Below, in pieces: positions 18,451-26,423 of a DNA stretch of 64,000 nt. Positions within the stretch are counted from its first letter, which is position 1. Each line of letters starts with the position of its first letter. The position numbers were made by a program, and so were the translations under genes. The stretch lies in contig CAWBFQ010000006.1 in the NCBI GenBank assembly GCA_963788145.1, positions 682,001-746,000 on the forward strand, read 5' to 3'. This stretch comes from UTCFX2 sp963788145. GTDB taxonomy: Bacteria > Chloroflexota > Anaerolineae > Anaerolineales > UBA4823. Below the pieces are notes generated by a model. It saw only the letters and a program-made list of their open reading frames with translations, was not told the DNA's origin and made no database searches.

Positions 18451-19416
18451 TCAGTTTTGTTTGTGTAATTCCAAAACCCGCCTGGCAGCTTCTTCGTCGG
18501 TGATCAGGGTATGTATCAGTTTTCCCCGCAACGCAGCGTAGATGCTCTCGCCTTTCTTATAACCGCCTGCTACCCCCATCACTTTCTTAATCTTAGAAAG
18601 CGTGAGAGCAGAAATCGCTACCATGCGCTGGTTGATCCAATGGTTCATCAGGATCTTGCCTTCGATATCATAGTGAAGACCAGCCACATCCCCTACCACC
18701 CCATCCGCCTGCATTTGTTCCACTTCCTCCAAAGTCAAATATCCAAGCTTGTAGGCGTTATAGAGTTCAGGAAGTGTACTGCCGATACCCACCAGCGCGA
18801 CATCACACAAGGCTGCACGATCAAGCGTCTCACGGATGATCCTGTCTTGCATCAAGGCTACATGCGCAACCTCATTCTGCATGATTAAAGGAGCATGTAG
18901 GAACCGGCAGGTGCAGCCCAGGCAATTCGCCAGGTTCGGCGCTAAGAGCGGACCAATGGATGATCCGCGTTCTGTGCCTGTACCGCCAATGAGCTGAATG
19001 ACCTCCATATCCGGTCGGCTTTGAGCCCGAAAAGCACGCACCATCTGATAAAGCCCGGTCCCCCAGGTGATTCCCACGATATTGAGATTTGGCAGCAGAG
19101 TAGTGAAGTATTCTGCAGCCAGGACCCCCAGACCCTGAAGCATCTCTTCGTAGGTTTTATTTTGGCGGATCAGAACTTGAACGTGTTCGAGTTCGAAATT
19201 TGCTGCCAGCGCATTCTCTAACTCAATGGATGTGCGCCAGGGATAATGAATGATATGCTCAACCAGTCCTCGCTTATGGGCATCACTGAGCAGGCGTGAG
19301 ACCGCAGAGCGGGTTAAACCAATTTCATCAGCAATTTCTTGCTGATTCTTTTCCTTATCATAGTACATCGAGGCAACTCGAGCTAGCAGTTCTAGGCGGC
19401 TTTGATATTCAGGCAT
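18451..19416 (-). CDS. SorC-family sugar-responsive transcriptional regulator
   Basis: A 321-residue SorC/DeoR-type regulator: an N-terminal HTH (NQQEIADEIGLTRSAVSRLL) and a large effector-binding domain with VGITWGTGLYQMVRAF and VQLIGGTGTERGSS, which in this family bind phosphorylated sugars or polyols. The erythritol regulator EryD of rhizobia and Brucella belongs to the same family. It is encoded after dhaL and before the class V aminotransferase. Palindromes with the core TCACNNNNGTGA upstream of dhaK, the ABC transporter and the phosphofructokinase genes are plausible operators for it (inference). Confidence 0.88.
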   Translation of the reverse strand: MPEYQSRLELLARVASMYYDKEKNQQEIADEIGLTRSAVSRLLSDAHKRGLVEHIIHYPWRTSIELENALAANFELEHVQVLIRQNKTYEEMLQGLGVLAAEYFTTLLPNLNIVGITWGTGLYQMVRAFRAQSRPDMEVIQLIGGTGTERGSSIGPLLAPNLANCLGCTCRFLHAPLIMQNEVAHVALMQDRIIRETLDRAALCDVALVGIGSTLPELYNAYKLGYLTLEEVEQMQADGVVGDVAGLHYDIEGKILMNHWINQRMVAISALTLSKIKKVMGVAGGYKKGESIYAALRGKLIHTLITDEEAARRVLELHKQN

Positions 19417-19442
19417 TTAGCCATCCCTGTTCATTTTTCTTT

Positions 19443-19476
19443 GCAGGCTGGCATCGCTTTAGCGATGCCAGCCTGC
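19443..19476 (-). promoter_or_regulatory. Perfect 16-bp hairpin between dhaL and the SorC regulator gene
   Basis: GCAGGCTGGCATCGCT (19443-19458) and AGCGATGCCAGCCTGC (19461-19476) are exact reverse complements with a 2-nt loop. On the minus strand it is followed by AAAGAAAA, not a T tract, so it is a weak terminator candidate for dhaL. It may instead stabilise the dhaKL message or lower regulator expression. On the plus strand TTTTAA follows after four bases. Confidence 0.55.
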
Positions 19477-19492
19477 TCGAGTTTTAATGCTG

Positions 19493-20131
19493 TTATTCGC
19501 TCAATCCGTCCCGAAAACCCTGGAAAACATAAGCCATGGATACGGATCCCGGATCAGGATGTCCAATGGTGCGATCACCCTGGTATTTCGCTCGACCATA
19601 GCGGGCAGGGATCAGGCTGGTGGATTCCGACCCTTTCCTGGCTGCTTCAGCGGCGGATTTAAGCATCTCTGAAATGGGTTCTCCCTGATCTGCAGCGAGG
19701 CGCAGAGCCTGTACGGCTGGAATTAGGGCATCCATCAAGGTTTTATCTCCGACGCGTGCTTTGGTTTGCTGTTCGAGCGATTTCAAACCACTTTCGAACA
19801 TCGTAGCAAAGCCTGCTCCGTCCAGTGTGGTTGCGCCAGCAGTCGCGTCCGACATACCGAGAAAGATTGAACCATATAATGGCCCTGTAGCTCCGCCATC
19901 GATATTCATCAAAGCCCAACCTATTTCGCTCAATAGATTCGCAAAATCTCCGTCTGGTTGGGACGACATGACCTCGCCCATTTTCTCCATCGCGCGCAGC
20001 ATCGTTATCCCATGATCTCCGTCGCCGATGGCAGCGTCCAGATGGGAGAGTTCGTCACTCTTCAGGCGGATGATTTCGATCGCCCCATTCAGCATTCGTT
20101 TAAAGTCGTCATAACCGATCTGCGCTGTCAT
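19493..20131 (-). CDS. dhaL: Dihydroxyacetone kinase subunit DhaL (cluster 1)
   Basis: Nucleotide-binding subunit of a DhaK/DhaL kinase. LDAAIGDGDHGITMLRAME contains the Asp residues that hold the Mg-nucleotide, followed by GGATGPLYGSIF, AKARVGDKTLMDALIPA and the C-terminal RYQGDR-like segment with IGHPDPGSVSM. Length (212) is normal and the frame is intact, unlike the second dhaL at 31718. It follows dhaK by 23 bases. No DhaM or other PTS protein is encoded here, so ATP is the more likely phosphate donor. Confidence 0.9.
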   Translation of the reverse strand: MTAQIGYDDFKRMLNGAIEIIRLKSDELSHLDAAIGDGDHGITMLRAMEKMGEVMSSQPDGDFANLLSEIGWALMNIDGGATGPLYGSIFLGMSDATAGATTLDGAGFATMFESGLKSLEQQTKARVGDKTLMDALIPAVQALRLAADQGEPISEMLKSAAEAARKGSESTSLIPARYGRAKYQGDRTIGHPDPGSVSMAYVFQGFRDGLSE

Positions 20132-20154
20132 GTTATTTTCTCTCCGTTATTGAA

Positions 20155-21156
20155 TCAGCAAACTTTGTAGTAAGCTGCATCGCAAGGGGCTTTATAAAGT
20201 CCTTCTAGCTCATCGTCAACGCGCCCGATGGACATTTGGAAACCGCCCTGCTCTTGCACGGTGAGCAACTCGCCAATCTGCGAGCCAACGATCTTGATTC
20301 CTTTTTCTTCGAGAATCTGGGCAACCCGGCGGAAGACGATGAACATCTCCATCAGGGTGGTCGCGCCGGTGCCGTTGATGAAGACCACCAGTTTCTCGCC
20401 CGCTTTTACGCCCAAATCCTTGAGCAGGTTGTTCAGCATGATTTCTGCTGTTTCGTCGGCTGACTTCAATTTCATGCGTCCAACGCCTGCTTCGCCATGC
20501 TGCCCCATCCCGATTTCCATCTCATCATCGGGTAGCTCAAAGAATGGATAGCCGGTTGCAGGGTGAGTGGCGGGAGAGGCAGCCACTGCCAGCGTGGCAG
20601 TATTGGCGCACATTTTCTCCCCAACCCGGAGCACATCATCGAAGGAATATCCAGCCTCGGATGCGGCTCCAACGATCTTCAGGACCATCAGCGTCCCGAT
20701 CAGGCCGCGACGATTATCCTGGTCATCTCTGGGGGCATTGGAAATATCATCGCTGCTCAAGATCCGCTTCATTTTGAGGCCTTGTCGTTCGGCCATCTGG
20801 ATGACCATATTCGATGATAGTACGTCGCCTTCATGGTTGAAGACGACCAATACGACCCCTGCGCCACAATCTGCCTGTTTCACAGCATCTATAACTCGTG
20901 GAGCTCCTGGAGCAGCAAAAATATCGCCCAGAGCGCACACGTCCACCAGGCCTTTTCCTACCCAACCAATTAATGCTGGCTCATGCCCGGCGCCGCCCAT
21001 GGTCACAATCCCAACTTTGCCGGATTCTTTTGGTGAAACCCGGGCCACAATTCGCTCGCTGGATTGTTTGACACGTTCAGGATTTGATTTCACAAAGCCA
21101 TCGAGAAGTTCAGGTACGAGATTTTCGGCTTTGTTCATAAATTTTTTCATTGCCAT
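20155..21156 (-). CDS. dhaK: Dihydroxyacetone kinase subunit DhaK (cluster 1)
   Basis: Ketose-binding subunit. GGAGHEPALIGWVGKG contains the first active-site His, NHEGDVLSSN the catalytic Asp region, and MGQHGEAGVGR the His that binds the ketose covalently as a hemiaminal. I start at the ATG at 21156, about 11 nt after AAGGA; the longer frame to 21207 runs into the promoter region. With dhaL downstream it phosphorylates dihydroxyacetone or a related ketose such as erythrulose. A palindrome TCACAATTGTGA overlaps the probable promoter at 21214-21225. Confidence 0.88.
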   Translation of the reverse strand: MAMKKFMNKAENLVPELLDGFVKSNPERVKQSSERIVARVSPKESGKVGIVTMGGAGHEPALIGWVGKGLVDVCALGDIFAAPGAPRVIDAVKQADCGAGVVLVVFNHEGDVLSSNMVIQMAERQGLKMKRILSSDDISNAPRDDQDNRRGLIGTLMVLKIVGAASEAGYSFDDVLRVGEKMCANTATLAVAASPATHPATGYPFFELPDDEMEIGMGQHGEAGVGRMKLKSADETAEIMLNNLLKDLGVKAGEKLVVFINGTGATTLMEMFIVFRRVAQILEEKGIKIVGSQIGELLTVQEQGGFQMSIGRVDDELEGLYKAPCDAAYYKVC

Positions 21157-21196
21157 TTTAGGACCCATCCTTTCGTTGTGATTATCAGATGAACTC

Positions 21197-21225
21197 AATA
21201 TTAACACTTGACCTCACAATTGTGA
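21197..21225 (-). promoter_or_regulatory. dhaK promoter with overlapping operator TCACAATTGTGA
   Basis: On the minus strand TTCACA (-35, five of six matches) is followed after 17 bp by TAATAT (-10). The perfect palindrome TCACAATTGTGA at 21214-21225 overlaps the -35. The identical 12-mer occurs at 35772-35783 before the phosphofructokinase gene. Occlusion of the -35 would repress dhaK. The SorC protein encoded in this operon is the obvious candidate binder. Confidence 0.6.
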
Positions 21226-21250
21226 AGGTATTCTACATTCACCAAGAATA

Positions 21251-23203
21251 TCAAATTGTCCGATCGTTCCCTCCATCGAACTGAATTTGCCCTCCGGTCA
21301 TGTGGCGAAACAACGGGCCGCACATTTCAGCAGCCAATTCAGCCACATCGTGGCTTGTGATCTCGGTTTTTAAAAGATTGCGCTTTTTGTATTGTTCCAC
21401 GGTCATGCCATAATGACTGGCGCGAGCTTGAAGCACTTCTTCTGTATACAAAGCAGTATCAAACACCGAATCTGGATGGATGACGTTCACCCGGATGCGC
21501 TCGCTGCCCCATTCTAATGCGGCAACTCGGGCGAGCTGAGTAAGCGCTGCTTTCGAGGTTGAATATGCCGCTGCGCCTGGCCCAGGCGCGCGCATATTCT
21601 TTGAACCCACGATCACCACCCGGCCATACCTGGGCGCCAACCGAAGCATCGGGAACGCCTCCCGCAGGATGACCATGTTTGAGACGAAGTTGATGTTGAT
21701 TACTTTGGTGAATTCGGTCAGGGTCAGCTTTTCAATATTGCACCCGCCGGGGAATAAACCGGCATTCAAAACCAGGATATCCAATCCGCCGAAACGCCGT
21801 CCAACCAAGCGCATGGTTTCGCAGATAGCGGCCTCGTCAAATACATCGCATCTGATTCCATGAAAGCAGGGGTGATCGAAAGTCGTGCAAATGGAGGGGT
21901 TGATATCCACCCCGACGACCGCACAGCCGCGCCGAAGCAGCGCCTCAACCACAGCTTTCCCAATCCCGGAGGCAGACCCGGTGACAAGAGCTACCTCGCC
22001 CGAATAGGGTTGCGGCGTTGGGAAATTCATCGTTTCCCAGTTTTCCGCTTCTTGAAGTGCATCTGGGTTTAGGGTTTGAACCTTGACCATCCGGCTGGCG
22101 GCGCTCATTGCCAGAGCTGCTGTCTGAAATAATGCGCCGGTTTGGATTGCATCAACAATGGAGTTCCCTGCGGTGATGCTACCTGTGCCAGGTCTGAGTA
22201 TGACACTCATCCCAGTTTTTGATTCGGGCGGTAAGGTGGGTATGGAATCTGCTTCATTTGACAAAATGGTAGGCAATCCCGTATGAGCAGAAAAGCCCGG
22301 GAAGGGTACGCCTGACTCGGTTACTTGAGAGCTGACCGGTAAGTTGATGAATGCGCGCATTTCTGCTGAGTCATCCAAATGGAGGACCAGTGGGCGGCCG
22401 CGTTGAGCGCAAATCGCGGCCCGGATCGCCGGTAGAAAAACCGATTCCGGTGATTGTCGTTCATCGATTTGAGGATTTACCTCCAGGGTATTCATCCCTG
22501 GAGATACTTTTTCTAATAGGTCGTCTAGCTTTGTCTGAATATCCTTCAGGTCTGCTGCCGCCGTCAGCAAACCCCGGTTGAGTAAGATAAATTCACTGCC
22601 GGGATCTGAATGGGTGAATATTTGACGACTCAGGCGATGCAGGTCTGGTTCGAAAGGAAGAATTAGTACAGCTTTCCCAAACCAATTCTGGATGATCGTC
22701 AATGCGTTTGGAAGGCAGGAAGCAGCCAGAAGATCGAATGGCTGGCAGAAGCAGACCCATTTAGATTGAACAGCTGCGTGTAGCAAAGCAACTGATGAAG
22801 ATTGCGCGGAATCATAATAAGCCCGGCAATTGCTAAGTGCTTCATTCAGGTCTTTAGCCTCGAATTTGGGTTGATCCAAAAGCCCATATAGATTACTTAG
22901 ACGCAGGCAGGCCCAGTTCTCGGGTCTGGATAGTTGAAGGTTGGGCCAACCGGCCCGCCCAATCATTAAAATATCCTCTTCTATCCCGAAAAGATTGCGC
23001 CATTTGGTCTTAATCGAAAGCGAAAAACCGGGTTGGATACGACCATATTTCGAAATGGCCTGGTTGAATTGTTCGATTTCAGTTGTGAACAACTCTGATA
23101 GATGTGGTTGCATCTCTTTAGGTCTCCATCCAAAAAGGTTCTTCGCCAAAAAGTGTTTCAGCGAGCCAGAAATAATGTTCGCTTGATGATCTAGTTTCTG
23201 CAA
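21251..23203 (-). CDS. Aldolase-like/short-chain dehydrogenase fusion protein with degenerate aldolase half
   Basis: The C-terminal 260 residues are a clear SDR: VALVTGSASGIGKAV (NAD(P)-binding), LVLNAGLFPG, and the catalytic YSTSK. The N-terminal 380 residues align in style with the class II aldolase domain of RhaD/SDR fusion proteins (SSSVALLHAAVQSKWV), but the zinc-binding H-x-H-P motif is replaced by CFCQP, so lyase activity is doubtful. The longest frame begins with a TTG at 23203, three bases from a MITE-like element. An ATG at 23113 after GGAGACCTAAAGAG is an alternative start. It probably oxidises a sugar alcohol or acid. Confidence 0.7.
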   Translation of the reverse strand: MQKLDHQANIISGSLKHFLAKNLFGWRPKEMQPHLSELFTTEIEQFNQAISKYGRIQPGFSLSIKTKWRNLFGIEEDILMIGRAGWPNLQLSRPENWACLRLSNLYGLLDQPKFEAKDLNEALSNCRAYYDSAQSSSVALLHAAVQSKWVCFCQPFDLLAASCLPNALTIIQNWFGKAVLILPFEPDLHRLSRQIFTHSDPGSEFILLNRGLLTAAADLKDIQTKLDDLLEKVSPGMNTLEVNPQIDERQSPESVFLPAIRAAICAQRGRPLVLHLDDSAEMRAFINLPVSSQVTESGVPFPGFSAHTGLPTILSNEADSIPTLPPESKTGMSVILRPGTGSITAGNSIVDAIQTGALFQTAALAMSAASRMVKVQTLNPDALQEAENWETMNFPTPQPYSGEVALVTGSASGIGKAVVEALLRRGCAVVGVDINPSICTTFDHPCFHGIRCDVFDEAAICETMRLVGRRFGGLDILVLNAGLFPGGCNIEKLTLTEFTKVININFVSNMVILREAFPMLRLAPRYGRVVIVGSKNMRAPGPGAAAYSTSKAALTQLARVAALEWGSERIRVNVIHPDSVFDTALYTEEVLQARASHYGMTVEQYKKRNLLKTEITSHDVAELAAEMCGPLFRHMTGGQIQFDGGNDRTI

Positions 23204-23205
23204 GA

Positions 23206-23322
23206 TGGGGCTGTCTCAAAAGATGGATGTCGCTCTGAGTGAAGCGAAGAGTCTCAACATTTGTCTGCGAGATTTCTCGCTATGCACGATATGACATCAT
23301 CGGGCTTTTTTTGACAGCCCCA
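23206..23322. mobile_element. MITE-like element, 117 bp with terminal inverted repeats
   Basis: The left end TGGGGCTGTCTCAAAAG (23206-23222) and the right end CTTTTTTTGACAGCCCCA (23305-23322) are imperfect inverted repeats sharing TGGGGCTGTC. The interior holds no ORF but has the motif GAGTGAAGCGAAGAGTCTC, of a kind seen in dispersed repeats in such genomes. It sits between the aldolase gene and the 5' end of the SDR fusion gene, so it has probably displaced the original leader of the latter. No target-site duplication is clear. Confidence 0.5.
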
Positions 23323-23333
23323 AGAAAGGATAT

Positions 23334-24119
23334 TTACTTCTCAAACATCTCGTAGACTTCGAAAGCCTGTTTTGGGGTATATCCTTCATGAATGATACAT
23401 TGTAAGGCGCGCGCCATGGCTCTTGGTCGTCCATTTTGCCAAATATTCCGACCGAGATTGACGCCGATAGCGCCAGATTGCATGCCATTATACACAAACT
23501 CCAGCACCTCGAAGTCATTTTCTGTCTTCGGGCCGCCGGCAATTACCACTGGCACTGGGCAACCCTGGGCTACTTTTTCGAAATTTTCGCAGTAATACGT
23601 TTTAACCACACTTGCGCCCATTTCCGCACAGATTCGGCAAGCCAAAGAGAGATAGCGGGCGTCGCGCTTATCCATTTCTCGGCCAACTGCAGTGACAGCC
23701 ATTACCGGTACGCCGGCAGGCTCACATTGGTTCACCAGTTCTGTCAATCCCAGGATGTTTTGGCGTTGGTATGTGCTTCCTATGAAGATCGAGATCCCTA
23801 CCGCTGAAACATTCAATCGCAGGATCTCATCAATTGAAGTGGTAACACCTTCGTTCTCCAGATCGCCGCCAGCCATGCTTGTGCCGCCGCTCACCCGCAA
23901 GATGACGGCTTGATCGATCGCCGGCGATATTTGAGCGCGAAGGACACCCCGGGTGACGAAAAGAGCATCAACAAACTCCAGCAAAGGTTTGGCTGCTTTG
24001 CCCACATTTTCGAGTTTGGTGGTTGGACCTTGGAAATAACCATGGTCCATCGCCAAATAGAAACATTTGCCATCCGGTTTGATGACTTTTGACATTCGGT
24101 TGGCTTTTCCCCAGTCCAT
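23334..24119 (-). CDS. DhnA/LsrF-type class I aldolase (copy 1)
   Basis: A 261-residue class I (Schiff-base) aldolase of the DhnA/LsrF group: YLAMDHGYFQGPTTKLENVG opening, the lysine motif GASVVKTYYCENF, and the phosphate-binding VIAGGPKTE and GAIGVNLGRNIWQ. The group includes fructose-bisphosphate aldolases and LsrF. No lsrK or lsrACDB genes lie here, so an AI-2 role is unlikely. Context (DhaKL, SDR, SorC) suggests cleavage or formation of a ketose phosphate from dihydroxyacetone phosphate. It leads the minus-strand operon, divergent from the ABC transporter. Confidence 0.85.
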   Translation of the reverse strand: MDWGKANRMSKVIKPDGKCFYLAMDHGYFQGPTTKLENVGKAAKPLLEFVDALFVTRGVLRAQISPAIDQAVILRVSGGTSMAGGDLENEGVTTSIDEILRLNVSAVGISIFIGSTYQRQNILGLTELVNQCEPAGVPVMAVTAVGREMDKRDARYLSLACRICAEMGASVVKTYYCENFEKVAQGCPVPVVIAGGPKTENDFEVLEFVYNGMQSGAIGVNLGRNIWQNGRPRAMARALQCIIHEGYTPKQAFEVYEMFEK

Positions 24120-24733
24120 AATAGGTACACTCCTTGTTGGGTAATGGATATGATTAATTATCCTGCAACAAGGTCGGATTAAGCAGGTCAGGTGGGTGTG
24201 GGCGCTTGCATGAATTGGAGGCGGAATTCAGCAAGCCTTTTTGATATAGGATCAATGATATACCCCCCAGCATGCTAACAATAGCATGATTATAAATAGA
24301 TGTCAAGCACTAGAATTCACAAGTGATTAATTCTATCACGAATGTGCGATCCAAAATAAACGGATTCACCCCTTTTAAGCAATATTCTCATTGACAAACG
24401 CACATTTGCGTGCTATATTCACGTATGTGAACAGTCAAAGGTATTGGCAAATTTCTTTTTTCTGCATCTCAACGCATCTTCTTCGCAATTGATTCTTCAA
24501 CGAAAAAATTATGTCTGCATCAGGCTGGATCGTAGCAGAGCCTGCGGGTGTGGTCCGTTCCTTACAATTATCTGATAAATATGATACATTGCACTGGCAA
24601 GCCGGAGGCGAAAGGCCTGCGAGCGCAACCCTGTTATTAGGAAGGAGGCAGAACAACATCTAAAATTGACTCGGCAAGTACTGGCGTAATTTTGCACCTT
24701 CAATCTAATTTGTAGGAATATAAAGAGGAGAAA
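24120..24733. promoter_or_regulatory. Divergent regulatory region of the polyol/sugar locus
   Basis: A strong sigma-70 promoter faces right: TTGACA (24391-24396), 17-bp spacer, TATATT (24414-24419). The palindrome TTCACGTATGTGAA (24418-24431) covers the end of the -10 and the start site. Related half-matched copies are ATCACGAATGTGCG (24335-24348) and TTCACAAGTGAT (24316-24327). CATGCTA/TAGCATG (24271-24277, 24282-24288) is a second inverted repeat, nearer the leftward aldolase gene. The transporter leader is about 300 nt and contains no riboswitch I recognise. Confidence 0.65.
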
Positions 24734-26209
24734 ATGCACAAACAACGATTTTTCAACACCATGATGGTAGCGTTATTGCTGCTCGGTTTACTCAGCGCAG
24801 CATGCGCCCCAACCGCAGCTCCGACTGCGGCGCCCGAAGAACCAAAACCAGCCGAGGTCCAGGCGACTGAAGCGCCCGCTGCAGAGCCTGTTAAGACTGA
24901 AGCGCCCGCTGCAGAGCCTGTTAAGACTGAAGCGCCTGCCGCTGAAGCACCGAAGTCCGACGTGGAACTGGTTTTCGTCTGGCACTCCGGTGGTCTTGGC
25001 GAGAAATTTGAAGAATTGGCAAAAGAATACACTGCCATGACCGGCGTCAAAGTTCGTGCAGACCTGGTCCCCTACGGCCCGCAGTGGCACGACAAGATCG
25101 CGGCTGAATTCGCAGCCCGCGGCTCTGGTTTCGACCTGGCAATGTTCGACAGCCAGTCGATGTCCGAGTTCGCCTCCGGCGGCCATGTTGTTCAGTTGAA
25201 CGATAAAATTGCTGGCAGCGAGCTGATCAGCCTTGAGGACTTCTCGCCTGCTGCGATCCGCCAATATGGCGAGTATCCGGAAGGCTCTGGCAACATCTTC
25301 GCTCTGCCGATCAACCAGGACGCGATGGGATTGGTCTATCGCAAGGACCTCTTCGAGGATCCCAAAGAGATGGAAGCCTTCAAAGCCAAATATGGCTATG
25401 ACCTGGCCGTTCCTCAGACCTATGCCCAGATGCGCGACATTGCCGAATTCTTCACCCGCCCAGACCAGAATCTGTGGGGTTTGGCGTCCTATGGCAGCCG
25501 CGACTATGATGCGGTCACCAGCCCCTTGGATGGCGTCATCTGGTCGTTCGGTGGCGAGCTGTGGGACCCCGAGACCAAGAAGGCTGAAGGCGTGATGAAC
25601 TCCGAAATCAACGTTGAAGCGCTTGAATTCTACGCCGATTTGTTCCAGTTCATGCCCCCTGGCGCGGCTGGCTGGTTCTACGACGAAGTTAACAACGCTG
25701 TCCACACCGGCATCGTCGCGATGGCGATCAACTGGTACTACTTCTTCTTCGTCCACGCCGATCCGGCGATCAACCCCTATGCTGATAAGATGGGCTTTGA
25801 CGTACTGCCTGGTGTAGATGATGGCACTGGCAATATCCGCCGCTTCAGTTCGGTTGGCGGACAGGGCCTTTCCATCTCGGCTTACTCCAAGAACATCGAC
25901 GAGGCGTGGAAGCTGTTGGAATGGTTCATGACCCCCGAAATTCAGTGGAAGTGGACTGAAATCGGCGCTCAAACCGGACGTCTTGACATCCTCACCGATC
26001 CGAAGTATAAAACCACCAAGCCGTGGAATGAGACCTTCCCGGATGCCATGCTGACCGTCAAGGACTACTGGCACCTGATCGAGTATCCTGAACTGCTCGA
26101 CATCTTCCAGAAGTACGCCAGCCTGGTCGTTTCCGGCGAAATGTCCGCACGGGAAGCCTTAGATGCTGTTGCCAAGGAGCATCAGGCAATCTTGGATCAG
26201 ATTCAATAA
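24734..26209 (+). CDS. CUT1-type ABC transporter substrate-binding lipoprotein
   Basis: Extracellular solute-binding protein of family 1 (491 residues). A lipoprotein signal ends in LSAAC (Cys24). A Pro/Ala/Glu-rich linker of about 45 residues contains the decapeptide EAPAAEPVKT twice, encoded by a 30-bp tandem repeat. The mature domain begins at VELVFVWHSGG and shows family-typical DLAMFDSQSMSEFASGG and QTYAQMRDIAEFF. It starts after AAGAGGAGAAA and is the first gene of the transporter operon. The ligand is probably a small polyol or sugar, judged from downstream kinases and isomerases. Confidence 0.92.
   Translation: MHKQRFFNTMMVALLLLGLLSAACAPTAAPTAAPEEPKPAEVQATEAPAAEPVKTEAPAAEPVKTEAPAAEAPKSDVELVFVWHSGGLGEKFEELAKEYTAMTGVKVRADLVPYGPQWHDKIAAEFAARGSGFDLAMFDSQSMSEFASGGHVVQLNDKIAGSELISLEDFSPAAIRQYGEYPEGSGNIFALPINQDAMGLVYRKDLFEDPKEMEAFKAKYGYDLAVPQTYAQMRDIAEFFTRPDQNLWGLASYGSRDYDAVTSPLDGVIWSFGGELWDPETKKAEGVMNSEINVEALEFYADLFQFMPPGAAGWFYDEVNNAVHTGIVAMAINWYYFFFVHADPAINPYADKMGFDVLPGVDDGTGNIRRFSSVGGQGLSISAYSKNIDEAWKLLEWFMTPEIQWKWTEIGAQTGRLDILTDPKYKTTKPWNETFPDAMLTVKDYWHLIEYPELLDIFQKYASLVVSGEMSAREALDAVAKEHQAILDQIQ
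24865..24939 (+). repeat. 30-bp tandem repeat in the lipoprotein linker
   Basis: Two identical 30-bp units (24865-24894, 24895-24924) and a partial third encode the EAPAAEPVKT linker repeat. In-frame repeats of this kind lengthen the tether between the lipid anchor and the binding domain and may vary in number between strains. Confidence 0.85.
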
Positions 26210-26217
26210 AGTTTAGT

Positions 26218-26268
26218 GTTGAGCTGTCTCAGTATTGATCCGTCAATGCTGAGACAGACGCGCTCAAC
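26218..26268 (+). promoter_or_regulatory. Intercistronic stem-loop after the substrate-binding protein gene
   Basis: TGTCTCAGTATTGA (26225-26238) pairs with TCAATGCTGAGACA (26243-26256) with one wobble and a 4-nt loop. GTTGAG and CTCAAC flank it as an outer stem. No T tract follows. Such hairpins behind binding-protein genes commonly protect the upstream message and keep permease expression lower. Confidence 0.6.
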
Positions 26269-26423
26269 TTGCCCCGGCTGCACCGAGATTTTCATTGACC
26301 CGCCGGTATGCGGTTGAGAACACCCCGGCGCTTGCGTATCCTGACCTTCTATCGCTCTCTTACATCGCTGCCCGAAGGTTGGGTGCGCAAGCCCGTACAA
26401 GCCAGTCTGGTGGAGGCCGAAAC

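Noticed and set aside
23334..24119. AI-2 processing locus (LsrF plus a SorC regulator of LsrR type)
   Set aside because: There is no LsrK-type kinase and no LsrACDB-type transporter; the kinases are DhaKL and the transporter is CUT1.
24511..24663. A 50-codon ORF in the long leader of the transporter operon
   Set aside because: It has no ribosome site, unremarkable composition and no runs of regulatory codons; the sequence gives no support for translation.
24865..24939. Possible CRISPR-like or regulatory repeat
   Set aside because: The 30-bp units are contiguous, in frame and encode a lipoprotein linker; there are no spacers.
24788..26074. A 428-codon minus-strand ORF opposite the substrate-binding protein gene
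   Set aside because: It mirrors the codon pattern of a clearly real lipoprotein gene on the plus strand, has no recognisable motif and no ribosome site. It is an antisense shadow.
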